A stretch of 32,107 nt of DNA from CAYXRK01 sp964467615 (GTDB taxonomy: Bacteria; Hydrogenedentota; Hydrogenedentia; Hydrogenedentales; GCA-2746185), in assembly GCA_964467615.1 (NCBI GenBank), contig CAYXRK010000034.1, positions 1 through 32,107 of the forward strand, written 5' to 3'. How positions within the stretch are numbered: the stretch's first letter is position 1; the number at the start of each line of letters is the position of its first letter. The notes beneath the pieces were generated by a model that was given only the letters and a program-made list of their open reading frames with translations, made no database searches and had not been told where the DNA came from. A program made the translations under genes and the position numbers. Shown piece by piece: positions 24,418 through 32,107 of the stretch.

Positions 24418-24960
24418 TTACTTCGCGCCGGACTTGCCAACCTTGCGGCGCACGTACTCGCCTCGATAGCGCACGCCCTTACCCTTGTACGGCTCCGGCT
24501 TACGCCATGCGCGGACGTCGGCGGCCACTTGACCCACCAACTGCTTGCTGATCCCGCTGACCTTCACTATCGTCGTTCCTTCCACCGCAAACGCGATGCC
24601 CGCGGGCGGTTCCACCGTGACCGGATGACTATGGCCAAGCGAGAGATTTAGGTTCTTTCCCTGCATCGACGCCCTATAGCCAACGCCTTGTATCTCGAGC
24701 ACACGTTCGTAACCCTGCGTAACACCCTGCACCATGTTGTTAATCAGCGCCCGCGCAAGCCCGTGTTTCGCCCGGTATTCCGGACGATCGTTCGGGCGCG
24801 CAACATGCACCTCGCCGTCGGCGACGTCGATCGTCATCGCGGGATCGAAGTCTTCCTCGAGCGCTCCCTTAGGCCCAGTGACTTTTACCCGGCCCTTGCC
24901 CAAGACGTCGACCTTGACGCCGCTCGGTATCGCTACCGGAAGTTTTCCTATCCGTGACAC
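24418..24960 (-). CDS. rplF: 50S ribosomal protein L6
   Basis: This 180-aa uL6 near the factor-binding site has two homologous halves. MSRIGKLPVAIPSGVKV, VTGPKGALEEDF, GVGYRASMQGKNLNLSLG and the C-terminal PEPYKGKGVRYRGEYVRRK are all conserved. Start GTG 24960 follows a 64-bp gap after rpsH, with AGAGGA upstream. Confidence 0.97.
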   Translation of the reverse strand: MSRIGKLPVAIPSGVKVDVLGKGRVKVTGPKGALEEDFDPAMTIDVADGEVHVARPNDRPEYRAKHGLARALINNMVQGVTQGYERVLEIQGVGYRASMQGKNLNLSLGHSHPVTVEPPAGIAFAVEGTTIVKVSGISKQLVGQVAADVRAWRKPEPYKGKGVRYRGEYVRRKVGKSGAK

Positions 24961-25024
24961 GGCTCGCTATCCTCTTCTCATCGCCCGCGGACTTCTCGCC
25001 GCTGGACCCGCCTATTTCAAAGCT

Positions 25025-25423
25025 TCACCAAACCTCGCACAACACCTCGCCGCCCACCTTCTGAGTGCGAGCGCTCTTGCCCGTCATCACGCCTTTCGAG
25101 GTGGTCAGAATCGTAATCCCCAAGCCGGACATGACCTGCCGAATTTCCTCAGATCCTGAATACACGCGAAGGCTGGGCTTGCTCACGCGGCGAATTCCCT
25201 GAATCACCGGCTCGCGATCTCGCGTATATTTCAACGATATCTTCAGCGTCCCCTGCGGGCCATCGTCCTCCCGCACAAAATCGCGGATATAGCCTTCTTC
25301 CTTCAGCACGCGGCAGACTTCGGTCTTAAGGTTCGAAGCCGGACATTCCACACTCGGGAACCCCGCCTGCAATGCGTTCTTTACCCGCGTCAACAAATCG
25401 GCCACCGGATCGGTCATGGACAT
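25025..25423 (-). CDS. rpsH: 30S ribosomal protein S8
   Basis: This 132-aa uS8 binds central-domain 16S rRNA and, in other bacteria, represses the spc operon. DPVADLLTRVKNALQAG and the C-terminal GLGITILTTSKGVMTGKSAR match the family. ATG 25423 has AGGAG upstream; an alternative ATG at 25417 would remove two residues. Confidence 0.97.
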   Translation of the reverse strand: MSMTDPVADLLTRVKNALQAGFPSVECPASNLKTEVCRVLKEEGYIRDFVREDDGPQGTLKISLKYTRDREPVIQGIRRVSKPSLRVYSGSEEIRQVMSGLGITILTTSKGVMTGKSARTQKVGGEVLCEVW

Positions 25424-25435
25424 ATCAGTTCGCTC

Positions 25436-25621
25436 CTACCAGCTCGACTTCGTCACGCCCGGCAACTTACCTTGAAGCGCCAGGGTGCGAAAACAAATGC
25501 GGCACATCTGGAATTTGCGCATGTACGCCCGAGGCCGGCCGCAGCTCCGACAACGGTTCTTCGCGCGCACTTTGAATTTCGGCGTGCGCTTCGACTTTAT
25601 GATCATCGACTTCTTGGCCAC
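25436..25621 (-). CDS. rpsN: 30S ribosomal protein S14, zinc-binding type Z
   Basis: This 61-aa short uS14 has a zinc ribbon: CRSC and CRIC, separated by GRPRAYMRKFQM. This is the type Z form rather than the roughly 100-aa zinc-free form. Start GTG 25621 has GAGGAG upstream. It lies in the usual place between rplE and rpsH. Confidence 0.96.
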   Translation of the reverse strand: MAKKSMIIKSKRTPKFKVRAKNRCRSCGRPRAYMRKFQMCRICFRTLALQGKLPGVTKSSW

Positions 25622-25641
25622 GGCCCTCTCCTCGAATTCGG

Positions 25642-26199
25642 CTAGTTCCGGCTCGTCGAGCGGAACGGCATGCCGAATTTTTTCAATAGTTCAAAACTTT
25701 GCTCTTTCGACCCCGAGTTCGCGATAACAAACGTAACGTTCATCCCGCGCGGCCGCTGAACGTCGTCCAGCTTGATCTCGGGGAAAATGCTCTGGTCGCG
25801 CAAACCCAGCGTGTAGTTGCCAAACTTGTCGAACGAATTCGCCGGCATGCCGCGAAAGTCGCGCACGCGCGGGATCGCAACGTTAAACAGCCGATCCATG
25901 AATTCGTACATCCGGTTTCCGCGAAGCGTCACCGTGCACCCGATTTCCTGGTCCTTGCGCAATTTGAAGTTCGAAATCGATTTGCGCGCCCGCCGAATGC
26001 TCGGCTTCTGTCCGGTAATGGTCGAAAGTTCCGTAACGGCCATTTCCATGTTCCGCTTGTCCTGGTTCGCGTCGCCAACGCCCATGTTGACCACAATCTT
26101 CTCGAGCTTGGGAACGCACATCACGTTCCCAATCTCAAACTGGGCCTTCAGCGCGCCCATTATTTCGTTCGCGTATCGCTCTTTTAGTCTTGGCGTCAT
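25642..26199 (-). CDS. rplE: 50S ribosomal protein L5
   Basis: This 185-aa uL5 binds 5S rRNA and contacts the P-site tRNA. PKLEKIVVNMGVGDA, TGQKPSIRRARKSISNFKLR, GCTVTLRGNRMYEFMDRL and RGMNVTFVIAN are conserved. ATG 26199 lies 13 bp after rplX, with AGGA 12 nt upstream. Confidence 0.97.
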   Translation of the reverse strand: MTPRLKERYANEIMGALKAQFEIGNVMCVPKLEKIVVNMGVGDANQDKRNMEMAVTELSTITGQKPSIRRARKSISNFKLRKDQEIGCTVTLRGNRMYEFMDRLFNVAIPRVRDFRGMPANSFDKFGNYTLGLRDQSIFPEIKLDDVQRPRGMNVTFVIANSGSKEQSFELLKKFGMPFRSTSRN

Positions 26200-26212
26200 C
26201 GCTCAGTCTGTC

Positions 26213-26542
26213 CTAACGGTTATCTTTAACGGTCTCGCCGTTCTCTTTGTACACCCGAACCCGGCTACCGTCCTCAAGCCGTTTCATGATGATCTTCGAC
26301 GGCCTGCTCGCGGAATCACACCACGGCAGCACGTTGGAAATATGGATCGGCGCTTCCTTCTCGACAATCCCGCCCTGCTGATTACGAGCCGACGGCTTCG
26401 TGTGGCGGCGCACAATATTCACGCCTTCCACGAGGACCCGGCCCTTCTTTGGAAACACCGACAACACGCGGCCGCGCTTACCGTAGTCCTTCGTCTTACC
26501 GGTAATCACGACCACCTGGTCGCCTTTGCGAATGAATGACAT
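26213..26542 (-). CDS. rplX: 50S ribosomal protein L24
   Basis: This 109-aa KOW-domain uL24 starts large-subunit assembly. FIRKGDQVVVITGKTKDYGK and RVLVEGVNIVRRHTKP are typical. I chose ATG 26542 because GAGGAG lies about 8 nt before it. An in-frame GTG at 26557, overlapping the rplN stop, would add five non-conserved residues and place the ribosome binding site inside the gene. Confidence 0.95.
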   Translation of the reverse strand: MSFIRKGDQVVVITGKTKDYGKRGRVLSVFPKKGRVLVEGVNIVRRHTKPSARNQQGGIVEKEAPIHISNVLPWCDSASRPSKIIMKRLEDGSRVRVYKENGETVKDNR

Positions 26543-26553
26543 CGTCCCGCTCC

Positions 26554-26922
26554 TCACACCACTTCCGGCGCCAAAGAAATAATCCGCATATACCCGCGTT
26601 CCCGAAGTTCGCGCGGCACGGGCCCGAAAATGCGCGTACCCCGCGGTTCCTTCTGCGGGTTAATCAGCACCGCCGCGTTCGTATCGAAACGAATCACCGT
26701 CCCGTCCGGCCGCTGCGTGTCCTGCCGCCTCCGGCCCACCCCCGCCTTGCAGACCTCGCCCGTCTTCACGCCCGCATTCGGCAGCGCCTCGCGCCCCGAC
26801 GCCGTAATGATGTCGCCGAGCCGCGCATACCGCCGAAACGATCCGCCCATCACCTGGATTACGCGGATGCGGCGGGCCCCCGAGTTGTCGGCGACCTTCA
26901 AGTTTGTATAAATCTGAATCAT
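26554..26922 (-). CDS. rplN: 50S ribosomal protein L14
   Basis: This 122-aa uL14 contacts 16S rRNA in an intersubunit bridge. It begins MIQIYTNLKVADNSGARRI and has AVLINPQKEPRGTRIFGPVPREL near the end. AGGGA lies 7 nt before ATG 26922. It is the first gene of the classical spc order, here joined to rpsQ by a 19-bp gap without a promoter. Confidence 0.97.
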   Translation of the reverse strand: MIQIYTNLKVADNSGARRIRVIQVMGGSFRRYARLGDIITASGREALPNAGVKTGEVCKAGVGRRRQDTQRPDGTVIRFDTNAAVLINPQKEPRGTRIFGPVPRELRERGYMRIISLAPEVV

Positions 26923-26941
26923 CGTTGGTTCCCTGGCGCGA

Positions 26942-27199
26942 CTAGTCCGCCCGCTTCACGATTTCAATCAAGCGCCACCGCTTCGATTTGCTCAACGGCC
27001 GCGTCTCACGAATGCGCACCATGTCGCCCTCGTTGCAGGTGTTCGTCTCGTCGTGCGCGTGGTACTTCACCGTGCGCCGAATCACCTTCTTGTACAACGG
27101 GTGCGGCACGAGCCGCTCCACCGCCACGGTTATGGTCTTGTCCATCTTGCTGCTCACGACCAACCCAGTCCGTTCCTTTTGGTGACCTCGCTCTTGCAT
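26942..27199 (-). CDS. rpsQ: 30S ribosomal protein S17
   Basis: This 85-aa OB-fold uS17 binds 16S helices early in assembly. KERTGLVVSSKMDKTITVAV, HPLYKKVIRRTVKYHAHDE and GDMVRIRETRPLSKSKRWRL are conserved. ATG 27199 follows the rpmC stop by two bases, and GGAAGGA lies about 12 nt upstream within rpmC. Confidence 0.96.
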   Translation of the reverse strand: MQERGHQKERTGLVVSSKMDKTITVAVERLVPHPLYKKVIRRTVKYHAHDETNTCNEGDMVRIRETRPLSKSKRWRLIEIVKRAD

Positions 27200-27201
27200 G
27201 G

Positions 27202-27408
27202 TCAGTTCGCGTCCTTCCGCCCGGCGGCACGTTCGTTGAGAATCGTCATGATGCGCGCGATGTCGCGCTTTGAGTTGCGCGCGAGACGCACGTTGTCCAC
27301 TACTCCCGTGGCCATCTGCATGCGGAAATGCATCAGATCGTCACGTTTCTCGCCGAGCAAATGGTTCAACTCGTCGTCCGTCCGCTCGCGAAGTTCTTTC
27401 GGTTTCAC
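27202..27408 (-). CDS. rpmC: 50S ribosomal protein L29
   Basis: This 68-aa, two-helix uL29 at the tunnel exit forms part of the docking site for SRP and trigger factor. MKPKELRERTDDELNHLLGE and LRF-type HFRMQMATG, then DIARIMTILNER, match the family. Start GTG 27408 has GGAG 8 nt upstream, 19 bp after rplP. Confidence 0.95.
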   Translation of the reverse strand: MKPKELRERTDDELNHLLGEKRDDLMHFRMQMATGVVDNVRLARNSKRDIARIMTILNERAAGRKDAN

Positions 27409-27427
27409 TATCTCGTCTCCAAAATAC

Positions 27428-27835
27428 CTACCCGCGCTTCACAAACTTTGTCTTGATCGGCAACTTGTGGCCCGCCAACCGGATCGCCTCGCGCGCCAAA
27501 TCCTCCGGCACGCCCTCCAGCTCAAACATAATCCGGCCCGGCTTGATCACCGCCACCCAACCTTCGGGCGCGCCCTTGCCTTTACCCATGCGGACTTCCG
27601 CCGGCTTCTTGGTGTACGGCTTGTCCGGAAAAACTCGAATCCAAATCTTTCCGCCGCGCTTGACCGTTCGCGTTAACGTTACACGCGCGGCCTCAATCTG
27701 GCGGGACGTCACCCAACCCACCTGCAACGCCTTCAGCGCATACTGGCCGAAGTCGATATTCGCCCCGCCCTTGGCCATGCCCGCCCGGCGGCCACGCTGG
27801 ACCTTGCGGTACTTGCTTCGTGCCGGCATCAACAT
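27428..27835 (-). CDS. rplP: 50S ribosomal protein L16
   Basis: This 135-aa uL16 organises the A-site side of the peptidyl transferase centre. MLMPARSKYRKVQRGRRAG, FGQYALKALQVGWVTSRQIE and WIRVFPDKPYTKKPAEVRMG are diagnostic. AAAGGAG lies 8 nt before ATG 27835. Confidence 0.97.
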   Translation of the reverse strand: MLMPARSKYRKVQRGRRAGMAKGGANIDFGQYALKALQVGWVTSRQIEAARVTLTRTVKRGGKIWIRVFPDKPYTKKPAEVRMGKGKGAPEGWVAVIKPGRIMFELEGVPEDLAREAIRLAGHKLPIKTKFVKRG

Positions 27836-27848
27836 CGGTCAAACTCCT

Positions 27849-28553
27849 TTAGCGCGCGCCGGCCCTGGCGGGACGCGGTCCCCGGCCCGAAGCCGGCGTT
27901 TCCGTCCCCGCGGCGGGGGCCATCTCGCCAGGCATAACTTCGCCTAGGTAAATCCAACACTTCACTCCAATGCACCCGTACGTCGTGCGCGCTTCGGCGG
28001 TCCCGTAGTCCACGTTCGCCCGAAGCGTGTGCAGCGGCACGGATCCGTCGCGCGCCTGCTCCGTCCGGGCGATTTCCGCGCCGTTCAAACGGCCCGACAC
28101 GCGCAAACGAATACCCTGCGCGCCAAGCCGCATCGTATTTTGCAACGCTTTCTTCATCGTGCGGCGGAACGACACGCGCTTTTCCAATTGCGCCGCGATG
28201 CTCTCGGCCACCAATACCGCATTGAGTTCCGGACTAATCACTTCGTGAATGTTGATCAGCATCTCGCGGCCGGTAAGCTGCTCGAGCTCAAGCCTCAACT
28301 TATCGACTTCCGCGCCGCGCTGGCCGATGACCAGCCCCGGACGCGCCGTATAAATATGCACCTTCGCCTTGCGTCCCGCCCGCTCAACGTCCACCTTCGA
28401 CACGCCCGTGCTATGGAGACGCTTCTTGACGTAGTCGCGCAGCTTCAGGTCCTCATGAAGCAGGTCCGCATAGTTCTTGCCCGCGTACCACACCGAACTC
28501 CACGTCCGGATGACGCCAAGCCGGAAACCAATCGGATGTACTTTCTGGCCCAC
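27849..28553 (-). CDS. rpsC: 30S ribosomal protein S3
   Basis: This 234-aa uS3 at the mRNA entry has a KH domain with GLVIGQRGAEVDKL (GxxG loop). MGQKVHPIGFRLGVIRTW and the C-terminal RANVDYGTAEARTTYGCIGV are conserved. The last 25 residues are an Ala/Pro/Gly/Arg-rich extension. Start GTG 28553 has GGGAG upstream. Confidence 0.97.
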   Translation of the reverse strand: MGQKVHPIGFRLGVIRTWSSVWYAGKNYADLLHEDLKLRDYVKKRLHSTGVSKVDVERAGRKAKVHIYTARPGLVIGQRGAEVDKLRLELEQLTGREMLINIHEVISPELNAVLVAESIAAQLEKRVSFRRTMKKALQNTMRLGAQGIRLRVSGRLNGAEIARTEQARDGSVPLHTLRANVDYGTAEARTTYGCIGVKCWIYLGEVMPGEMAPAAGTETPASGRGPRPARAGAR

Positions 28554-28583
28554 AAAAAATCTCCCTGTATCGTCTCGAACCCG

Positions 28584-28937
28584 TTACTCGCCGCCGCTGA
28601 TCGTCAGATTCACGTGGCTCGAACGCATCCGAATACGGTTCGCCCGCCCGCGAGGCGCGGGCTGCCACCGCTTCATCGTAATCCCTTCGTCCACGCTTAT
28701 CGTCGAAACGACCATCGTGTCCGTGTCCAGCCGCCGCCGCGTTTCCGCCGCGGCGTTTTCCGCGTTGGCCACCGCTGATTCCAACAACTTCAAAACGATC
28801 GGCGCCGACACTTTCGGCGTATATCGCAATATGTCGCGCGCCTCGGACACCTTTCGTCCGCGGATCAAGTCAACCACAAGGCGCATCTTGCGCGGAGCGA
28901 TCCGCACCGTGCGCGCCTTCGCTGTAGCGATCGCCAT
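28584..28937 (-). CDS. rplV: 50S ribosomal protein L22
   Basis: This 117-aa uL22 lines the exit tunnel with a beta hairpin. RIAPRKMRLVVDLIRGRKV, LLESAVANAENAAAE and MKRWQPAPRGRANRIRMRSSHV are the family core. ATG 28937 is chosen for GGGGAG 8 nt upstream; a TTG at 28943 in the same frame is less likely. Confidence 0.96.
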   Translation of the reverse strand: MAIATAKARTVRIAPRKMRLVVDLIRGRKVSEARDILRYTPKVSAPIVLKLLESAVANAENAAAETRRRLDTDTMVVSTISVDEGITMKRWQPAPRGRANRIRMRSSHVNLTISGGE

Positions 28938-28950
28938 CGTCAATACTCCC

Positions 28951-29238
28951 CTAGGACGAAGCCTGCGACTTGGCGGACTTGATGCCAGGGTGTCCCCGGA
29001 ACGTCCGCGTCGGCGAAAACTCGCCCAGCTTGTGCCCTACCATGTTCTCGGTGAGAAACACCGGAATAAACTTGTGCCCGTTATGCACCGCTACCGTAAG
29101 ACCAACCATGTCCGGCGTGACCGTCGAGCGCCGCGACCACGTGCGGATCGGCTTCTTGTCGCCTGAATTCTGGGAACGTTCCACCTTTCGCGAAAGATGT
29201 TCATCCACCCAAGGTCCTTTTTTTACCGATCGGGCCAC
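28951..29238 (-). CDS. rpsS: 30S ribosomal protein S19
   Basis: This 95-aa uS19 of the small-subunit head starts MARSVKKGPWVDEHLSRKVE and contains IRTWSRRSTVTPDMVGLTV and HKLGEFSPTRTFRGHPG. Start GTG 29238 has GGAGG 7 nt upstream, in the gap of 11 bp after rplB. Confidence 0.97.
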   Translation of the reverse strand: MARSVKKGPWVDEHLSRKVERSQNSGDKKPIRTWSRRSTVTPDMVGLTVAVHNGHKFIPVFLTENMVGHKLGEFSPTRTFRGHPGIKSAKSQASS

Positions 29239-29249
29239 GTCACAGCCTC

Positions 29250-30080
29250 CTATTTCTTGTTCCGGCGCCGGATGATGTACTGGTCCGTGCGGTGATGTTT
29301 CTTACGCGTGCGGTGGCCCTTGGTCGATATGCCCCAAGGCGTCACCGGATGGCGGCCGCCGGACGTCCGGCCTTCGCCGCCGCCGTGCGGGTGATCCACC
29401 GGGTTCATCGCCACGCCGCGCACCTTGGGCCTGCGCCCCATCCATCGTGTGCGGCCGGCCTTACCGATACTAATGTTTTGATGTTCTTCGTTGCCGACGA
29501 CCCCCACCGTCGCGCGGCATTGCGCCGCCACGCGCCGCATTTCGCCGGACGGCAATCGCAACGCCGCGAATTCGCCTTCCTTCGCCAGCAACTGACAGCT
29601 ATTCCCCGCCGAGCGCGCGAGTTGTCCGCCCTTACCAGGCGTCATTTCAACGTTGTGCACCACCGCGCCCAGTGGCATTTTCGCGAGCGGCAGGCAGTTA
29701 CCCACTTCATACTCCGCGGTCGCGCCGCTCATCAGCGTCTTACCGACTTCAACGCCCGTCGGCATCAGAATGTAACGCTTTTCGCCGTCCGCGTAGGTCA
29801 GCAACGCAATATGTGCGCTTCTGCCCGGATCGTATTCAATTGCAGTAACATTCGCGGGAATACCGTCCTTGTCACGCCGGAAATCGACGTGTCGGTACAG
29901 GCGCTTGTGGCCGCCCCCGCGGCGGCGCATGGTGATGCGCCCCAGGTTGTTACGTCCGGCCTGACTCTTCGTCGACGTAACCAGCCGCTTCTCGGGCCGC
30001 TTCTTGGTCAGCTTCGAGAAATCCGCCGTCGTCTTGAACCGTTGACCCGGCGACGTAGGTTTATATCGTTTCAATGGCAT
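29250..30080 (-). CDS. rplB: 50S ribosomal protein L2
   Basis: This 276-aa uL2, among the most conserved 50S proteins, is required for subunit association and peptidyl transfer. KRYKPTSPGQRFKTTADFS, RRGGGHKRLYRHVDFRRDK, GKGGQLARSAG and MNPVDHPHGGGEGRTSGGRH (with the conserved His) are all intact. ATG 30080 has TGGAG upstream. Confidence 0.98.
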   Translation of the reverse strand: MPLKRYKPTSPGQRFKTTADFSKLTKKRPEKRLVTSTKSQAGRNNLGRITMRRRGGGHKRLYRHVDFRRDKDGIPANVTAIEYDPGRSAHIALLTYADGEKRYILMPTGVEVGKTLMSGATAEYEVGNCLPLAKMPLGAVVHNVEMTPGKGGQLARSAGNSCQLLAKEGEFAALRLPSGEMRRVAAQCRATVGVVGNEEHQNISIGKAGRTRWMGRRPKVRGVAMNPVDHPHGGGEGRTSGGRHPVTPWGISTKGHRTRKKHHRTDQYIIRRRNKK

Positions 30081-30096
30081 CGAAATTCGGCTCCAT

Positions 30097-30387
30097 TTAG
30101 ATGAGGTCGATGCTATAGCCGTCGCGCAACGTGATGACGGCCTTCTTCCACGCAGGTGTCCGCCCCGGAGTAAACTTTCCGCGGCGGCGCACCTTGCCCA
30201 TGTAGTTCATCGTATTCACCGCGGCCACCTTCACGTTGAAAAGTTTCTCGATGGCTTCGCGGATTTGCTTCTTGTTCGCGCGCAGGTCGACCTTGAACGT
30301 GTATTTGTTCATCGCCGACGTCTGGATCGTCGATTCTTCGGTCAATACCGGCGACTTGATGACGAAGTAGGGATGCGAACTGTTCAT
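30097..30387 (-). CDS. rplW: 50S ribosomal protein L23
   Basis: This 96-aa uL23 at the tunnel exit is a trigger factor and SRP contact. VIKSPVLTEESTIQTSAMNK, YTFKVDLRANKKQIREAIE and VAAVNTMNYMGKVRRRG match the family. ATG 30387 overlaps the rplD stop as ATGA (30384-30387), so translation is coupled. Confidence 0.97.
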   Translation of the reverse strand: MNSSHPYFVIKSPVLTEESTIQTSAMNKYTFKVDLRANKKQIREAIEKLFNVKVAAVNTMNYMGKVRRRGKFTPGRTPAWKKAVITLRDGYSIDLI

Positions 30388-31010
30388 GACAGGCGCTCCT
30401 CGAGGACGCTCAGCGCGTCCCGCACGACGACCACGCGGGTCGCGGACAACACATCCAGCGCGTTGACATCCGCCGCCGTCCGCACCGTCAGCCGCGGCAC
30501 GTTGCCCGCGGACTTCACGATAGTCGGCTCGTTCTTTGCCGTAACGATCAACGTCCTTCGTCCCTCCGGCGCGAGCTTCCCGTACAACTCCACCATGGGC
30601 TTCGTTTTCGGGGCGTCGACCGCCAGCCCTTCAAGCACGCACAACTTGTCGTTGCGCGCGCGATCGCTCAGCACGCAGCACAACGCCTTTCGCTTCATTT
30701 TCACCGGGACATCTTGCCGGAAACTGTGCTTGCGCGGGCCCCACATCGTGCCGCCGCCGCGCATCTGCGATTCGCGCGAACTGCCGTGCCGCGCGCGGCC
30801 CGTCCCTTTTTGCTTGTACGGCTTTATACCCCCGCCGCTCACTTCCGCGCGGGTCTTCGTGTGCGCATTGCCTTGACGGCAATTGTTCCGAAGCGCCACC
30901 GCAACCTGGTGCACCAAGCGGTCGTTCGCCTCTATCGCAAACACCGCGTCGCTGATTTGAATCGCGGCGCTCTCGCTACCGTCCTGCTTGAAAAGCTTCA
31001 CCGAGGCCAT
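30384..31010 (-). CDS. rplD: 50S ribosomal protein L4
   Basis: This 208-aa uL4 lines the tunnel and, in E. coli, autoregulates the S10 operon. The loop KPYKQKGTGRARHGSSRESQ, then RGGGTMWGPRKHSF, is diagnostic, followed by MKRKALCCVLSDRARN. Its ATG overlaps the rplC stop by one base (TAATG at 31012-31008). Confidence 0.97.
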   Translation of the reverse strand: MASVKLFKQDGSESAAIQISDAVFAIEANDRLVHQVAVALRNNCRQGNAHTKTRAEVSGGGIKPYKQKGTGRARHGSSRESQMRGGGTMWGPRKHSFRQDVPVKMKRKALCCVLSDRARNDKLCVLEGLAVDAPKTKPMVELYGKLAPEGRRTLIVTAKNEPTIVKSAGNVPRLTVRTAADVNALDVLSATRVVVVRDALSVLEERLS

Positions 31011-31663
31011 TATTGGTCTCCCTTCGCGGAAGCTTTAACGCTCTTCTTCAACTGGACCACGTTTCCGTTCGCGCCCGGTACCGCGCCGAGCACGAGCACC
31101 AGGTTCTTGGCAGGATCCACCGTGACAATCTCGAGGTTCTGGACCGTCACTTTCCGGTCACCCATGTGGCCCGGCATTGGATGGCCCGAGAACACCTCCG
31201 CGGGGAACGCGCACTGTCCAATCGATCCCGGACGCCGGTGAAAGTTCGAGCCGTGCGTGCCGGGGCCGCCGCCAAAGTGGTGACGCTTCTGCACGCCCTG
31301 GAATCCTTTACCCTTCGAAGTCGACGCCACGTCCACGCGATCGCCCTTGGCGAAAATGTCCGCCCGAATTTCGTCACCCGGCTTCAATTCGCTGTCGGCG
31401 GCCACGCGAAACTCCCGCAGCGTTCGTTTCGGCTCCACACCCGCCTTCTTGAAATGGCCCATTTGCGGCTTGCGGGGACGGCGCTTCGTCGAACGCACTT
31501 CGCCGAATCCGATTTGCACGGCGTCGTAACCGTCGTTGTCGGTGGTCTTGCGTTGCACAACGGTGCAGGGCCCCGCCTCGAGCACGGTGACGCTCAGCCA
31601 GCGCCCGTCCTCGGTGAAAACGCGGGTCATGCCCACCTTCTTGCACAAAAGTCCGTTTATCAT
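31010..31663 (-). CDS. rplC: 50S ribosomal protein L3
   Basis: This 217-aa uL3 reaches the peptidyl transferase centre. GLLCKKVGMTRVFTEDGRWL, SKGKGFQGVQKRHHFGGGPG, HGSNFHRRPGSIG and MPGHMGDRKVTVQNLEIV are conserved. AGGGTG lies upstream of ATG 31663. It follows rpsJ by 54 bp. Confidence 0.97.
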   Translation of the reverse strand: MINGLLCKKVGMTRVFTEDGRWLSVTVLEAGPCTVVQRKTTDNDGYDAVQIGFGEVRSTKRRPRKPQMGHFKKAGVEPKRTLREFRVAADSELKPGDEIRADIFAKGDRVDVASTSKGKGFQGVQKRHHFGGGPGTHGSNFHRRPGSIGQCAFPAEVFSGHPMPGHMGDRKVTVQNLEIVTVDPAKNLVLVLGAVPGANGNVVQLKKSVKASAKGDQ

Positions 31664-31717
31664 CGTGTCACCCTAATGCGAGGTCTATCGCATCCGCGCT
31701 CCGGCCAGCGTCGCGCG

Positions 31718-32029
31718 TCATTGCTTAATTTCTACGTCCACGCCCGCTGGCAGATCCAAGCGCATGAGCGCGTCCACCGTCTGGGCCGTGGGACCCAATA
31801 TGTCGAGCAGCCGCTTGTGCGTCCGCATCTCGAATTGTTCCCGCGACTTCTTGTCGATGTGCGGCGAGCGGTTCACCGTGTACTTGTGCATCCCCGTCGG
31901 CAATGGCACTGGCCCGACGACGCCTGCGCCCGTACGCTGCGCGGCGTTCACGATCTCCTGCGTCGACTTGTCCAACAGTCCGTGATCGTACGCCCGGAGT
32001 TTTATCCGTATCTTGTTGGTCGCTGCCAT
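31718..32029 (-). CDS. rpsJ: 30S ribosomal protein S10
   Basis: This 103-aa uS10, also the antitermination factor NusE, starts the S10 gene order. KIRIKLRAYDHGLLDKSTQE, VVGPVPLPTGMHKYTVNRSP and EQFEMRTHKRLLDI are diagnostic. It lies 23 bp after tuf with no promoter visible between, so readthrough from the str region is likely. Confidence 0.97.
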   Translation of the reverse strand: MAATNKIRIKLRAYDHGLLDKSTQEIVNAAQRTGAGVVGPVPLPTGMHKYTVNRSPHIDKKSREQFEMRTHKRLLDILGPTAQTVDALMRLDLPAGVDVEIKQ

Positions 32030-32052
32030 CGTCCGGTTCCGTTTCGCCTCAG

Positions 32053-32107
32053 TTACTTCAGTATCTTCGTCACTACGCCAGAGCCGACCGTCCGCCCGCC
32101 TTCGCGG
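32053..32107 (-). CDS. tuf: Elongation factor Tu, C-terminal end only
   Basis: The last 17 codons before the TAA at 32055-32053 read REGGRTVGSGVVTKILK, the nearly invariant EF-Tu C-terminus. The rest lies beyond the right edge. tuf upstream of rpsJ is the ancestral str-S10 arrangement. Confidence 0.93.
   Translation of the reverse strand, partial: REGGRTVGSGVVTKILK

Noticed and set aside
29292..30104. Long plus-strand open frame opposite rplB, and similar ones opposite rpsC, rpsE, flhA and the SDR gene
   Set aside because: They are antisense to well-conserved genes; their His/Arg-rich translations are typical of shadows in GC-rich coding DNA.

Overview
The window is bacterial chromosome, by eye high-50s percent GC, from a motile Gram-negative-type organism. 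It carries genes for a flagellar export apparatus, a type IV pilus retraction ATPase and a K+-dependent-type membrane pyrophosphatase, together with a very long fused ribosomal protein cluster. Short dispersed palindromes, 9-bp tandem repeats and remnants of a MoeB/rhodanese gene and of a Ser/Thr kinase suggest a genome of the Planctomycetes/Hydrogenedentes type. That placement rests on impression, not on a phylogeny.

Layout. Positions 1-600 hold the edge of a MoeB/ThiF-rhodanese-like gene (minus), nonamer repeats and the acpP promoter. Positions 601-2895 (+) are acpP, an internal terminator-like hairpin, fabF and rnc, i.e. fatty-acid carrier, condensing enzyme and RNase III. Positions 2982-5060 (+) are hppA. 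Positions 5061-5576 are non-coding, with a palindromic repeat and a frameshifted kinase remnant. An SDR oxidoreductase (minus) follows, with a good sigma70-type promoter. Then comes a coupled (+) operon of ECF sigma factor, zinc anti-sigma factor and a DUF4252-like secreted acidic-tailed protein (6699-8498). A large inverted repeat marks the convergent junction with the flagellar operon, which runs fliQ-fliR-flhB-flhA-flhF-flhG on the minus strand (15211 down to 8671). Divergent from fliQ is pilT (+), convergent at 5 bp with a NUDT19-like Nudix hydrolase (minus).

From 17395 to the right edge everything is minus strand: the end of tuf, then the S10, spc and alpha clusters as one run (rpsJ to rplQ, with secY, adk, map, infA and rpoA embedded), closed by a clear intrinsic terminator. 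Two genes expected in this order are missing: rpmD (between rpsE and rplO) and rpsD (between rpsK and rpoA).

Most of the window is conserved housekeeping. I found no convincing undescribed multi-gene system. The least characterised unit is the sigma/anti-sigma/DUF4252 operon. The most checkable oddities are the NPTT (not NPTH) autocleavage motif in FlhB, the absent fliP/rpmD/rpsD, the acpP-fabF hairpin, the kinase remnant and the small repeats.
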